A stretch of 64,000 bases of DNA from WRHT01 sp031550525. GTDB taxonomy: Bacteria > Desulfobacterota > Desulfovibrionia > Desulfovibrionales > Desulfovibrionaceae. Shown one piece after another: positions 48,309 through 56,525 of this stretch (position 1 is the first letter of the stretch; each line of letters starts with the position of its first letter). Both the position numbers and the translations under genes were made by a program. The stretch lies in NCBI GenBank assembly GCA_031550525.1, contig JAVBON010000006.1:1-64000 (forward strand), given 5' to 3'. The notes beneath the pieces are model-generated. The model was given only the letters and a program-made list of their open reading frames with translations. It was not told where the DNA came from and did no database searches.

Positions 48309-49871
48309 ATGCTTAAATGTAAAGGCAAATACGACGCTCCGCTTTTCCATGCGATAAAACGCCGCTGCGCGGCGGTAACGCGCTGTTACACGGCAATAAC
48401 CAGCTGTTGCATGGCGGCAAAAATCTTTTATGCGCCAAAAATGCGCTGTTGCGCGGCTGCAAAATTATGTTGCGCGGCTGTGCTTGCGCTTGCCATTGTT
48501 CTACAGCCTTTTTCCAATCTGCCGCTGGTATCCGCGCCCCAAGCCATGGCCGAATTTACACTGGCTGACGAAATGGAGCTGGGCCGCAGCTTTTACCTTA
48601 TGATAGTATCTTCCATACCCACGGTAAAAGACCCCGAAGTTGTGGAATATGCCGAAAAAATGGTGGCCCGCCTTACCGAGAACATTCCCCCCCAGCCGTA
48701 TGAGTTCAAAGTAACCATTATACGCGACAACTCGCTTAACGCCTTTGCCATACCCGGCGGCTACATTTTCATACACACCGGCCTTATAACGGCCATGCAG
48801 CACGAGGCGGAAGTTGCCGGCGTGCTGGCGCACGAAATAGCGCACGTAACCCAACGCCATATTGCCAAGCGCGTGGATGCGGCCCAGAAAATAAGCATAA
48901 TCTCAATGCTCGGCGTGCTGGCCGGGGCTTTTTTGGGCGGCGGCGACGCCACCACCGCCGCGGTTATGGGCAGCGTGGCCGCTGGCCAGGCCGCCATGCT
49001 CAATTACAGCAGGGCCGATGAATCCGAGGCGGATCAGGTGGGCATGAGCTATTTTCTGGCCGCCGGTTACCCGCCGCAAAGAATGGTGGACGCCTTTAAA
49101 ATGATCCAGCGCCCGCAATGGGTAACCGGCTCGGAAATACCCGCCTACCTCTCCACCCACCCGGCCATAACCGAGCGTGTTTCCGACCTTAGCAAACGCC
49201 TGAGCAACCTCAGGCTCCCTGCGGGGCAGGTAAAACCTGAGAATGATAACGACTTTTTGCGCGTGCAAACGCTGGTGCGGGCGCGTTACAGCACGCCCGA
49301 CGCCGCCAAACATTTTTTTGAGGCGCAAAGCAAAGAGCCTCGCAAAGATCTGGCGGCCCTAGGCCTGGGTATTTTATACGAGCGCATGAACCGCATGAAT
49401 GAGGCCCAGGCGGCCTTTAAACAAGCCATAAAGTACCAGCCGGACGATCAGATTTTTCTGCGCGAGGCTGGGCGCTTTAACTACCTGTACGGCGACAGAA
49501 ATCTGGCCGTTACATACCTGCAAAAAGCCACGGCGCAAAACCCGCACGACTACATGGCCCTGCTTTACTACGCCCGCCTGCTTTCCGACTCCGACCAGTT
49601 GCAGGAGGCTGTTTCATATTACAAACTGGCCCTCCGCCAGCAGCCGGAAGACGCCGAGCTGCACTATTACTATGCCCAGACCCTAGGCAAGGTGAAAAAT
49701 ACCTTTGCGGCCTACCTGCACCTTGCCTTCAGCGCCCTTTACGATAATAACCCCGGCCGCACGCAGCAGGCCTACAACCGGGTAAAGGCCCAGGCCAAAA
49801 CCCAGGCTGAAAAAGACGAGCTGGCCTTTTTTGAAAAAAAGTACCAAGAGCGCAAGGCCTTCTGGAAATAA
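48309..49871 (+). CDS. M48-family periplasmic metallopeptidase with TPRs (BepA-like)
   Basis: A zinc protease and chaperone of the type that oversees outer-membrane protein assembly. 520 residues from ATG 48309. The catalytic HExxH is in VLAHEIAHVTQRH (about 174-186), with the third ligand in ADESEADQVG (about 236-245) and TPR repeats from about 350 to the end. The first 44 residues are odd: Cys-rich and encoded by degenerate short DNA repeats. The second candidate start, ATG 48441, gives a cleaner signal peptide (MRCCAAAKLCCAAVLALAIV, cleavage after AMA), so the true start may be there. Confidence 0.88.
   Translation: MLKCKGKYDAPLFHAIKRRCAAVTRCYTAITSCCMAAKIFYAPKMRCCAAAKLCCAAVLALAIVLQPFSNLPLVSAPQAMAEFTLADEMELGRSFYLMIVSSIPTVKDPEVVEYAEKMVARLTENIPPQPYEFKVTIIRDNSLNAFAIPGGYIFIHTGLITAMQHEAEVAGVLAHEIAHVTQRHIAKRVDAAQKISIISMLGVLAGAFLGGGDATTAAVMGSVAAGQAAMLNYSRADESEADQVGMSYFLAAGYPPQRMVDAFKMIQRPQWVTGSEIPAYLSTHPAITERVSDLSKRLSNLRLPAGQVKPENDNDFLRVQTLVRARYSTPDAAKHFFEAQSKEPRKDLAALGLGILYERMNRMNEAQAAFKQAIKYQPDDQIFLREAGRFNYLYGDRNLAVTYLQKATAQNPHDYMALLYYARLLSDSDQLQEAVSYYKLALRQQPEDAELHYYYAQTLGKVKNTFAAYLHLAFSALYDNNPGRTQQAYNRVKAQAKTQAEKDELAFFEKKYQERKAFWK
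48362..48482 (+). repeat. Degenerate short repeats at the 5' end of the M48 gene
   Basis: About five imperfect copies of a 20- to 25-base unit around GCTGTTGCGCGGCTGCAAAA. They encode repeated Cys-Cys-Ala/Met-Ala-Ala-Lys peptides. They may be repeat DNA upstream of the real start codon at 48441. Confidence 0.5.
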
Positions 49872-49907
49872 CCCGGCACTGCGCGGATTTTGCCGCAAGG
49901 AGATGAC

Positions 49908-50447
49908 ATGCTTGAAATCAGAGGCACTACCATACTGGCCGTGAAAAAAGATGGTAAAGTAGCCATGGCCGGAGACGGACAGGTTACGCAGGGTCAGGCT
50001 GTGGTTATGAAGCACACGGCCCGCAAAGTGCGCCGCATGTACCATGATAAAATTCTGGCCGGTTTCGCAGGCTCCACCGCCGATGCCTTTACCCTGTTCG
50101 AGCGTTTTGAAAAAAAGCTGGAAGAACAGCAAGGCAACCTCTTGCGCTCGGCGGTGGAAATTGCCAAAGACTGGCGCACGGACAGATACCTGCGCAAGCT
50201 TGAAGCCATGCTGCTGGTGGCCGACAAAAGCAACATCCTGCTGCTGACCGGCACCGGCGACGTAATAGACCCCGACGACGGCATAGCCGCCATAGGCAGC
50301 GGCGGGCCTTACGCCATGGCTGCGGCCAGAGCCCTTATGCGGCACAGCGGGCTGGATGCCGAGCAAATAGCGCGCGAAGCCATGGGCATAGCCGCCGATA
50401 TTTGCGTTTACACCAACTCCAACCTTACCGTGGAAATATTGGAATAA
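49908..50447 (+). CDS. hslV: ATP-dependent protease proteolytic subunit HslV
   Basis: Proteasome-like peptidase that works with the HslU ATPase. ATG 49908 has AAGGAG at a good distance. 179 residues. The nucleophile is Thr7, exposed by removing MLEIRG, then TTILAVKKDGKVAMAGDGQVT as in the family. Catalytic Lys is in HTARKVRRMY. No hslU is adjacent, unlike in enterobacteria, so the ATPase must be elsewhere. It follows the M48 peptidase and precedes ispE by six bases. Confidence 0.95.
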   Translation: MLEIRGTTILAVKKDGKVAMAGDGQVTQGQAVVMKHTARKVRRMYHDKILAGFAGSTADAFTLFERFEKKLEEQQGNLLRSAVEIAKDWRTDRYLRKLEAMLLVADKSNILLLTGTGDVIDPDDGIAAIGSGGPYAMAAARALMRHSGLDAEQIAREAMGIAADICVYTNSNLTVEILE

Positions 50448-50453
50448 ACCAGC

Positions 50454-51404
50454 ATGAGCGCAACAGCCGGAAAAGCCTCCAAAGCAGTTATTGAAGGCAG
50501 CCACTCCATCAAGTCCGGCTGCAAGATAAACCTGTATCTTGAAATAACCGGCGTGTTGCCCAACGGTTATCACAGCCTTAAAACCTATATGGTTCCCGTG
50601 CAAAGCCCCTGCGACACGCTTGTTGTAAGCCCCCTGCCGCAAGACGCGGCTAACGGCGGTTGCTCTTGCCGCGTGGCGTGCGCCGTGCCGGGCATTGATC
50701 TGCAAAACAACACCCTTACCAAGGCTTACAACCTGTATGCGCAAGCTGTGCCGCAAACCCCCGCGATACAGGTGGAACTGCAAAAAGGCGTGCCGCACGG
50801 GGCCGGACTTGGCGGCGGCAGCGCCGACGCGGCCACCTTGCTGCTCTTTTTGAACAGAGCGGTGCAAAACTGCGGTTTTGATGGCCTGGAGCAAACAGAT
50901 CTGTTGAGCATGGCCGCAAAAATAGGCGCGGATGTTCCTTTTTTTATACTTAACACACCGGCATGGGCTCAGGGCATAGGCGAAAAACTCACGCCAGATT
51001 CAGCCCCGCTCAAGGCCTACTCCGGAATGTACCTGGTGCTGGTATGCCCGTATATTATGGTATCGACACCATGGGCTTATGCCGCCTGGGACAAAATGCA
51101 AAACAACGGCGCAAAAATATTGACAAGTCAAAGGCATCAAGATACTAACAAGTCCGCTGCTGCCCTGAGCTTGTACAACAGCTTTGAGCTGCCGGTTTTT
51201 GCCGAGTTTCCGCAACTGGCGGAAATAAAGAAAAAACTGCTTGATTCAGGGGCTGAATCCGCTCTTATGAGCGGCAGCGGTAGCAGTCTTTTTGGCCTGT
51301 TCGCTTCAAAAGAAGCAAGCGCGGCCGCAGAAAGTGCCTTCAGGAATCAGGGTCTGCGCGTTTATAGTCAGGCCTTGCATGCAGGGGTGTCGCCAAGTTG
51401 GTAA
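50454..51404 (+). CDS. ispE: 4-diphosphocytidyl-2-C-methyl-D-erythritol kinase
   Basis: ATP-dependent kinase of the MEP isoprenoid pathway. 316 residues with an extended N-terminus. The active-site lysine is in SGCKINLYLEI (about 22-32), the GHMP ATP loop is PHGAGLGGGSADAATL (about 115-130), the catalytic Asp is in KIGADVPFF, and GSGSSLFGLF is near 282. Its final 22 bases, including the stop, are also the first 22 bases of the tRNA-Gln gene, so the last residues (GVSPSW) are dictated by the tRNA sequence. Confidence 0.95.
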   Translation: MSATAGKASKAVIEGSHSIKSGCKINLYLEITGVLPNGYHSLKTYMVPVQSPCDTLVVSPLPQDAANGGCSCRVACAVPGIDLQNNTLTKAYNLYAQAVPQTPAIQVELQKGVPHGAGLGGGSADAATLLLFLNRAVQNCGFDGLEQTDLLSMAAKIGADVPFFILNTPAWAQGIGEKLTPDSAPLKAYSGMYLVLVCPYIMVSTPWAYAAWDKMQNNGAKILTSQRHQDTNKSAAALSLYNSFELPVFAEFPQLAEIKKKLLDSGAESALMSGSGSSLFGLFASKEASAAAESAFRNQGLRVYSQALHAGVSPSW

Positions 51405-51458
51405 GGCTACGGATTTTGGTTCCGTCATTCGTGGGTTCGAATCCTCCCACCCCTGCCA
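51383..51458 (+). tRNA. tRNA-Gln (TTG anticodon)
   Basis: 76 bases including an encoded CCA. The acceptor stem AGGGGTG (51383-51389) pairs with CACCCCT (51448-51454), with discriminator G before CCA. The anticodon stem ACGGA/TCCGT encloses TTTTGGT, anticodon TTG. The T-loop TTCGAAT is standard. The T-stem GTGGG/CCTCC contains one mismatch and one wobble pair. It overlaps the end of ispE and precedes prs by 25 bases, so processing must release it from a protein-coding transcript or compete with translation. Confidence 0.95.
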
Positions 51459-51483
51459 TTTTTTATTTAAGCACAGGATAAAT

Positions 51484-52422
51484 ATGCCCGGCGCACTTAA
51501 AATCATCAGCGGTTCTTCAAATCCCGTTCTGGCTGAAGCAATTTGTTCCAAGCTCAATATCAAACCCACTCCTGTGCTGCTCAGTACTTTCAGCGACGGT
51601 GAAATACGCGTTGAAATACAAGACAACGTGCGCGGCGACGATATTTATATCATTCAGTCCACATGCAGTCCGGTTAACTACAATATAATGGAAGTAAGCC
51701 TGCTGCTGGACGCCCTTAAACGGGCCAGCGCCAAACGCGTAACCGCTGTAGTGCCTTATTACGGCTATGCCCGGCAAGACCGCAAGGTAAGCCCGCGCGC
51801 GCCCATAAGCGCCAAACTGGTGGCCGATATTCTGTGCGTGGCCGGTATGAACCGCCTTATGACCATTGACGTGCACGCCGGTCAGATTCAGGGCTTTTTC
51901 AATGTGCCGGTGGATAACCTTTTTGCCGTGCCCGTTGCCTTGGAGAAAATACGCGAGATTGGCGACAATATAGTCATAGTCTCGCCCGACGCCGGCGGCG
52001 TTGAGCGCGCCAGAGCCTACGCCAAGCGCCTTAACGCCTCCCTTGCCATAATAGACAAGCGCCGCGACAAGCCCAACCAGGCTACAGCCATGCATGTTAT
52101 AGGCGATGTGGAAGGCAAAATAGCCGTTGTTGTGGACGACATGATCGATACCGCCGGCACCATAGTCGCGGCGGCCGACGTGCTGCTTGAGCATGGCGCC
52201 ACCGAGGTTTACGCCTGCGCGACCCACCCCGTGCTTTCCGGCCCGGCAGTGGAACGTTTGGAAAAATCACAATTTAAAAAAGTTTTCGTATCCGATACCA
52301 TCCCACTTGGCGAAAAGGGTAACGGATGCGCCAAAATAGAAGTATTTTCCATAGCTGACCTTTTGGCCAAAGCTATATATAACACCCATATAGAGTCCTC
52401 CGTCAGCGTGTTGTTCGTTTAG
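51484..52422 (+). CDS. prs: Ribose-phosphate pyrophosphokinase (PRPP synthetase)
   Basis: Makes PRPP from ribose 5-phosphate and ATP for nucleotide, His, Trp and NAD synthesis. 312 residues from ATG 51484 with AGGA six bases upstream; the longer upstream frame runs through the tRNA and ispE and is not used. Motifs are SDGEIRVEI, the flexible loop YYGYARQDRK (about 94-103), TIDVHAGQIQGFF, and the PRPP-binding VVVDDMIDTAGT (about 214-225). Its product feeds hpt, also in this window. Confidence 0.97.
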   Translation: MPGALKIISGSSNPVLAEAICSKLNIKPTPVLLSTFSDGEIRVEIQDNVRGDDIYIIQSTCSPVNYNIMEVSLLLDALKRASAKRVTAVVPYYGYARQDRKVSPRAPISAKLVADILCVAGMNRLMTIDVHAGQIQGFFNVPVDNLFAVPVALEKIREIGDNIVIVSPDAGGVERARAYAKRLNASLAIIDKRRDKPNQATAMHVIGDVEGKIAVVVDDMIDTAGTIVAAADVLLEHGATEVYACATHPVLSGPAVERLEKSQFKKVFVSDTIPLGEKGNGCAKIEVFSIADLLAKAIYNTHIESSVSVLFV

Positions 52423-52591
52423 CATAATTCTTACGCCGGTTTAACCACGTAACAATCCGTTTTTACAGGCCGCAATTTTGCGCGGCATCAAATTACGGCT
52501 TGCACGCTGGCAAACAGGCAAGGCATATGCGCGAGCTTCCGCCCGTCAGCAACGGCGCAAGTCATGGCTGGGGATTACAAGGAGAGAGATG

Positions 52592-53176
52592 ATGTCTGAT
52601 TTTCTTACCCTCAACGCGAAAAAACGCGAGCAAACCGGTAAAGGCGTGGCCCGTCGGCTGCGCGCCAGCGGGCAGGTGCCCGCCGTGTTCTATAACTCCA
52701 AGGGCGAAAGCACTCCCTTGCAGGTAAATGAGAAAGACCTGCTCAAGGTATACAGCCAGGTCAAACGCACCAGTGTTTTCAACATTGATGTGGAGGGCCA
52801 GGTATCGCCCGCGCTTTTTTGGGACATTGACTACTTTCCGGCCAAAAACCGCATTCAGCATGTGGATATTTTTGGCGTTGACCTGAACAAAGAGATTAAA
52901 ATTTATGTTCCGCTTATCTTCAACGGCGTTGCCAAAGGCACTAAAGTTGGCGGAAAGCTTGAAATTTACCGCGAAGCCATTACTATTTCCGGCAAGCCGC
53001 TTTCGTTGCCGCAGAAAATAGAAATAGACGTGACCGAGCTGGACATAAACGACGCCATACGCGTTGGCGATCTTAAACTTGCCGGCGGCGTAAAGGCCGA
53101 CTATGATGTAAACTACGTCATCGTAGGCGTGCAAATTGGGCGCGGCGCCGAAGAGGGCGCGGAAGGCGCGGCCTAG
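52592..53176 (+). CDS. rplY: Ribosomal protein bL25, general stress (Ctc) form
   Basis: Binds 5S rRNA in the large subunit. About 194 residues, the two-domain form: an N-terminal L25 domain (to about 95; TLNAKKREQTGKGVARRLRA is the rRNA-binding start) and a C-terminal beta domain found in Ctc proteins. Two ATGs (52589 and 52592) follow AAGGAG; the second is better spaced. The acidic, Ala/Gly-rich C-tail is common in the family. A strong terminator follows. Confidence 0.94.
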   Translation: MSDFLTLNAKKREQTGKGVARRLRASGQVPAVFYNSKGESTPLQVNEKDLLKVYSQVKRTSVFNIDVEGQVSPALFWDIDYFPAKNRIQHVDIFGVDLNKEIKIYVPLIFNGVAKGTKVGGKLEIYREAITISGKPLSLPQKIEIDVTELDINDAIRVGDLKLAGGVKADYDVNYVIVGVQIGRGAEEGAEGAA

Positions 53177-53197
53177 GCCTTTTGTTTAAAAAATGTC

Positions 53198-53232
53198 AAG
53201 GCCCATGCGCGGTAAAGCGCATGGGCCTTTTT
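53198..53232 (+). terminator. Intrinsic terminator after rplY
   Basis: AAGGCCCATGCGC (53198-53210) pairs with GCGCATGGGCCTT around GGTAAA, followed by five T. It separates rplY from pth, which begins only 22 bases later, so read-through or a promoter within the hairpin region must supply pth. Confidence 0.85.
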
Positions 53233-53254
53233 ATGCTGAAAGGAACAGCTCATT

Positions 53255-53878
53255 ATGCAACTTGACGGCATGCTTATAGGTTTGGGCAACCCCGGCAAAG
53301 AATATGCCAATACCAGGCATAATTACGGTTTTATGCTGGTAGACGAGTTATTGGCCTATGCCTCGGCCCAAAGCTGGGGAAAGGTTGAAAAACTTTCTTC
53401 AGCCAGGCAAAAATTCGAATTGTGGCGGGCGTGGCTTAACCCTGCCCCCGCCCTGCCCTGGCTATTTTTGAAGCCTCTCACCTACATGAACTTGAGCGGA
53501 GAGGCCGCCGCGCCCGTTGTGGCATACTATCAGCTACCAATAGAGCAGATCATCGTGGCGCATGATGAAATGGACCTGCCTCTTGGCCGCATGCGTTTCA
53601 AGTTTGGCGGAGGCTCCGCCGGGCACAAAGGCATTAAATCGCTGGAACAGCATTTTGGCAGCAACGAATTTTACCGTCTGCGCCTTGGCATAGGCAAGAA
53701 TAGAAGCGACAATGCCATAAGCCATGTAATAGGGCCGTTTGATAAAAAAGAGGCGCAACTGACGCGCCAGGTGCTGGAGTTTGCCGCAAAGGCCATAATC
53801 GAGTTTAAAGGCAACGGCTTTGAGGAGACGCAGCAGCGTATAAACGGCTTCAAACTGCCGGAAGAATCCGCCGAATAA
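53255..53878 (+). CDS. pth: Peptidyl-tRNA hydrolase
   Basis: Frees tRNA from prematurely released peptidyl-tRNA. 207 residues. GLGNPGKEYANTRHNYGF (about 8-25) contains the catalytic His and the substrate-contacting Asn, KPLTYMNLSGEA (about 73-84) holds a second key Asn, and HDEMDLPLGRMRFKFGGGSAGHKG supplies the catalytic Asp. AAAGGAAC precedes the ATG. Gene order rplY-pth is common in bacteria. Confidence 0.96.
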   Translation: MQLDGMLIGLGNPGKEYANTRHNYGFMLVDELLAYASAQSWGKVEKLSSARQKFELWRAWLNPAPALPWLFLKPLTYMNLSGEAAAPVVAYYQLPIEQIIVAHDEMDLPLGRMRFKFGGGSAGHKGIKSLEQHFGSNEFYRLRLGIGKNRSDNAISHVIGPFDKKEAQLTRQVLEFAAKAIIEFKGNGFEETQQRINGFKLPEESAE

Positions 53879-54073
53879 GCCATTACCTGTAAAGCATAAT
53901 TATTTTATCTTATTGCGCCAAGCTGACAATAATGATAGTCTAATTTACTTGGATGTTTTTTCTTCTGTTAGCTCCATAACATAGTGCAAAGCAATATCCT
54001 GATATTATTGCATTTGGCAGCAGACCAAACAACAATCAATAAAAACTGGGCGTTTATTCTTAAGGCGTTCCAG

Positions 54074-54109
54074 CCAGCATGCAGTCATGCTGGACTTGAG
54101 TGTTTTTTT
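54074..54109 (+). terminator. Hairpin and T run between pth and carD
   Basis: CCAGCATG (54074-54081), CAGT, CATGCTGG (54086-54093), with a run of seven T ten bases later (54103-54109). The spacing is longer than ideal. The remaining 53879-54073 is A+T-rich with no gene. Confidence 0.4.
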
Positions 54110-54148
54110 GTTATAAAATTTTTTGAAATAATATTAAGGATTCGCGCA

Positions 54149-54664
54149 GTGTTTTCCCCGGAACAGCTTGTTGTTTACCCCACTCATGGCGTGGGTATTG
54201 TTGATCGTATTGAGTCCCAATTCATTGGCGGCATGACGGTCGACTTTTACATTGTACGCATTCTCGGCAACAACATTACCTTGATGGTGCCGGTTAATAA
54301 TGCCAAAAATGTAGGCTTGCGCGATCTTTCCACCGCCGTGTACTGCCGTGAAACACTTGAGAGCCTTAAAGACCGCAGCGGTTTTACGGGTTACACCGGC
54401 CAAAACTGGAACCGGCGCTACAGAGAATATTCTGAAAGGCTTAAAAGCGGCGCTCTGGCCGACTCTTGCCATGTGCTTAAAGAACTTTTACTGATCAGTG
54501 GCGAGAAAGATCTGTCTTTTGGCGAGCGCCGCCTGCTTGAGCAGGCAATGAACCTTGTTACTATGGAAATAGCCTGTGTTATGGGCAACCAGCAAGAACT
54601 GGTACAGAACGAAATTGAGGCTATGTTCCAAGATATTTTAACGGCGCGTGAAAAAAACTCATAA
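54149..54664 (+). CDS. CarD-family transcriptional regulator
   Basis: Binds the RNA polymerase beta subunit lobe and stabilises open promoter complexes, often at rRNA promoters. 171 residues from GTG 54149, with AAGGA eight bases upstream; the longer upstream frame has no support. The N-terminal RNA polymerase interaction domain (about 1-60) begins FSPEQLVVYPTHGVGIV, the family's most conserved stretch. The C-terminal helical domain (about 70-165) binds DNA. It lies between pth and rho. Confidence 0.9.
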   Translation: MFSPEQLVVYPTHGVGIVDRIESQFIGGMTVDFYIVRILGNNITLMVPVNNAKNVGLRDLSTAVYCRETLESLKDRSGFTGYTGQNWNRRYREYSERLKSGALADSCHVLKELLLISGEKDLSFGERRLLEQAMNLVTMEIACVMGNQQELVQNEIEAMFQDILTAREKNS

Positions 54665-54777
54665 CAAAATGCTTGCAAAGCTTTTACTCTTGCATTAGCC
54701 TCATAAACTGTATTTGAGTCTGTCATTTTCAAAGCGCACAACTCACTTATTCTTTATTCATCAAAAAACATCCGGCA

Positions 54778-54804
54778 GAAAAAACGCCGCCACGGCGTGT
54801 TTTC
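54778..54804 (+). terminator. Terminator-like hairpin between carD and rho
   Basis: A 12-base arm GAAAAAACGCCG (54778-54789) pairs with CGGCGTGTTTTC (54793-54804) with one mismatch around CCA, with the T run inside the right arm. It could end carD transcription or be part of a leader controlling rho. Confidence 0.5.
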
Positions 54805-54876
54805 ATCTGGCACAGCCAAAATTGCGCTTATGCAGTTTTTCGGCATTTGATTAACTTTAACCCCCACCTAAAACAC

Positions 54877-56178
54877 ATGCGTAAAAAAAGCGCCCCGCAG
54901 CCTATTATGGTTGATGAAGAAAGCGGTATGAACCTGTCAGAGCTGAAAACCAAAAGCATGACGGATTTGATGGAACTGGCGGAACAATTTGAAATTGAAA
55001 ACGCCAGCAGCATGCGCAAACAGGAGCTTATATTCGCTCTGCTCCAAAACTGCGCAACCCAAAATGGAGCCATATACGGCGACGGCGTATTGGAAATTTT
55101 ACCTGACGGTTTCGGATTTTTACGTTCTCCCTTAAGCAGCTATATGCCGGGACCGGATGATATTTACGTATCTCCCTCGCAAATACGCCGCTTCGGTCTG
55201 CGTAAAGGCGACATAGTATCCGGGCAGATACGCCCCCCCAAAGAAGGGGAACGCTACTTCGCCCTGCTCAAAGTAAACGAAATCGGCTTTGAAGCTCCGG
55301 AACACGCCAAAAATCTCGTTCTTTTCGACAACCTCACCCCCATATACCCAGACCGCCAGCTTAAAATGGAAAACGGAGAGAAAAACTACTCCGGCCGCGT
55401 AATTGACCTTATGGCCCCCATAGGCTGCGGGCAACGCGCGGTTATAGTGGCCCCGCCACGCACCGGCAAAACCATCTTGCTGCAAAATCTGGCCAACTCC
55501 ATAAACGCCAACAACCCCGATGTATACCTCATTGTGCTTCTTATAGACGAGCGCCCCGAAGAAGTTACGGATATGGAGCGCACCGTGGAGAAAGCTGAAG
55601 TAATATCCTCCACCTTTGACGAACCTCCGCAACGTCACGTGCAGGTATGCGAAATGGTGCTGGAAAAAGCCAAACGTCTGGTGGAGCGCAAGCGCGACGT
55701 GGTAATTTTGCTCGACTCCATCACCCGCCTTGGCCGCGCCTACAACGCGGTAACACCTTCTTCCGGCCGCGTGCTTTCCGGCGGGCTTGACGCCAACGCC
55801 CTGCAGCGCCCCAAGCGCTTCTTTGGCGCGGCGCGTAATATTGAAGAAGGCGGCAGCCTTACCATTATAGCCACCGCCCTTATCGATACCGGCTCGCGCA
55901 TGGACGAAGTAATTTTCGAAGAATTCAAGGGCACGGGCAACATGGAAATTTATCTGGATCGCCACCTGGCTGAAAAACGCGTCTTCCCCGCCATTGACAT
56001 AAACCGTACCGGCACGCGCAAAGAAGAGCTGCTGCTGCCGGAAGACACCCTCAACCGCGTATGGATACTGCGCAAAATACTGGCCCCCATGTCTTCAATA
56101 GACAGCATGGAATTTTTGCTGGACAAAATGCGCGGCACGCCAAGCAACAATGCCTTTATAAACGCAATGAACAAATAG
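54877..56178 (+). CDS. rho: Transcription termination factor Rho
   Basis: Hexameric RNA helicase that ends transcription at untranslated RNA. 433 residues from ATG 54877. MNLSELKTKSM, the E. coli-type beginning, starts at ATG 54928, so the first 17 residues (MRKKSAPQPIMVDEES) are either an extension or not translated; neither start has a strong Shine-Dalgarno. RNA-binding cold-shock domain (GDGVLEILPDGFGFLRS), Walker A APPRTGKT (about 199-206), Q/R-loop region and PSSGRVLSGGLDANAL are intact. Rho is often autoregulated through its leader. Confidence 0.96.
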   Translation: MRKKSAPQPIMVDEESGMNLSELKTKSMTDLMELAEQFEIENASSMRKQELIFALLQNCATQNGAIYGDGVLEILPDGFGFLRSPLSSYMPGPDDIYVSPSQIRRFGLRKGDIVSGQIRPPKEGERYFALLKVNEIGFEAPEHAKNLVLFDNLTPIYPDRQLKMENGEKNYSGRVIDLMAPIGCGQRAVIVAPPRTGKTILLQNLANSINANNPDVYLIVLLIDERPEEVTDMERTVEKAEVISSTFDEPPQRHVQVCEMVLEKAKRLVERKRDVVILLDSITRLGRAYNAVTPSSGRVLSGGLDANALQRPKRFFGAARNIEEGGSLTIIATALIDTGSRMDEVIFEEFKGTGNMEIYLDRHLAEKRVFPAIDINRTGTRKEELLLPEDTLNRVWILRKILAPMSSIDSMEFLLDKMRGTPSNNAFINAMNK

Positions 56179-56198
56179 CCTGCTTTTCAGGAGAATTG

Positions 56199-56230
56199 AA
56201 AAAGGAAAATCACCCGGTTTTCCTTTTTTT
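56199..56230 (+). terminator. Terminator after rho
   Basis: AAAAAGGAAAA (56199-56209) pairs with TTTTCCTTTTT (56218-56228) and the T run continues to 56230. The stem is A+T-rich, hence moderate strength. Confidence 0.55.
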
Positions 56231-56325
56231 ATTATGCTCGCGCGCTTGCGTGACTGTGCGGCAACATGCTGTAAAGCCGTTATAAAATACTTATTTGATA
56301 ACTGGACATAATCGGCCTCCGTGCG

Positions 56326-56475
56326 CTAGGGTGTGTTCACGCGACGGTCTTTTTATCTTCCGGTCCGCGTCAGAATATTTTTTTATACAGGTCACATACT
56401 GTAAGAGGATCTCTGTATAAAAAAATATTCTTCCTTGCCAGAAGCCAAAATCCTCGTTGTGTGAGCACGCCCTAG
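56326..56475. mobile_element. MITE-like palindromic element (P6)
   Basis: 150 bases bounded by CTAG. The ends CTAGGGTGTGTTCACGC and the complement of GTGTGAGCACGCCCTAG match with few changes. A perfect 19-bp inner inverted repeat (AGAATATTTTTTTATACAG, 56372-56390 with 56413-56431) surrounds a 22-base centre. No coding capacity. CTAG-bounded ends with a GGG(T/C)GTG(T/C)TCAC inverted repeat suggest a nonautonomous relative of an IS5-type element. It lies 51 bases upstream of glpX and may carry or disturb its promoter. Flanks 56231-56325 and 56476-56525 hold nothing else except the glpX ribosome binding site. Confidence 0.65.
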
Positions 56476-56525
56476 ATTGACACAGTTGAATTTAAAATTA
56501 CCAAGAAGTTTGGTGGAGGTATATC

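Noticed and set aside
54847..54876. TTG 54847 as the start of rho
   Set aside because: It adds ten residues with no homology and no ribosome binding site; ATG 54877 or 54928 is better.
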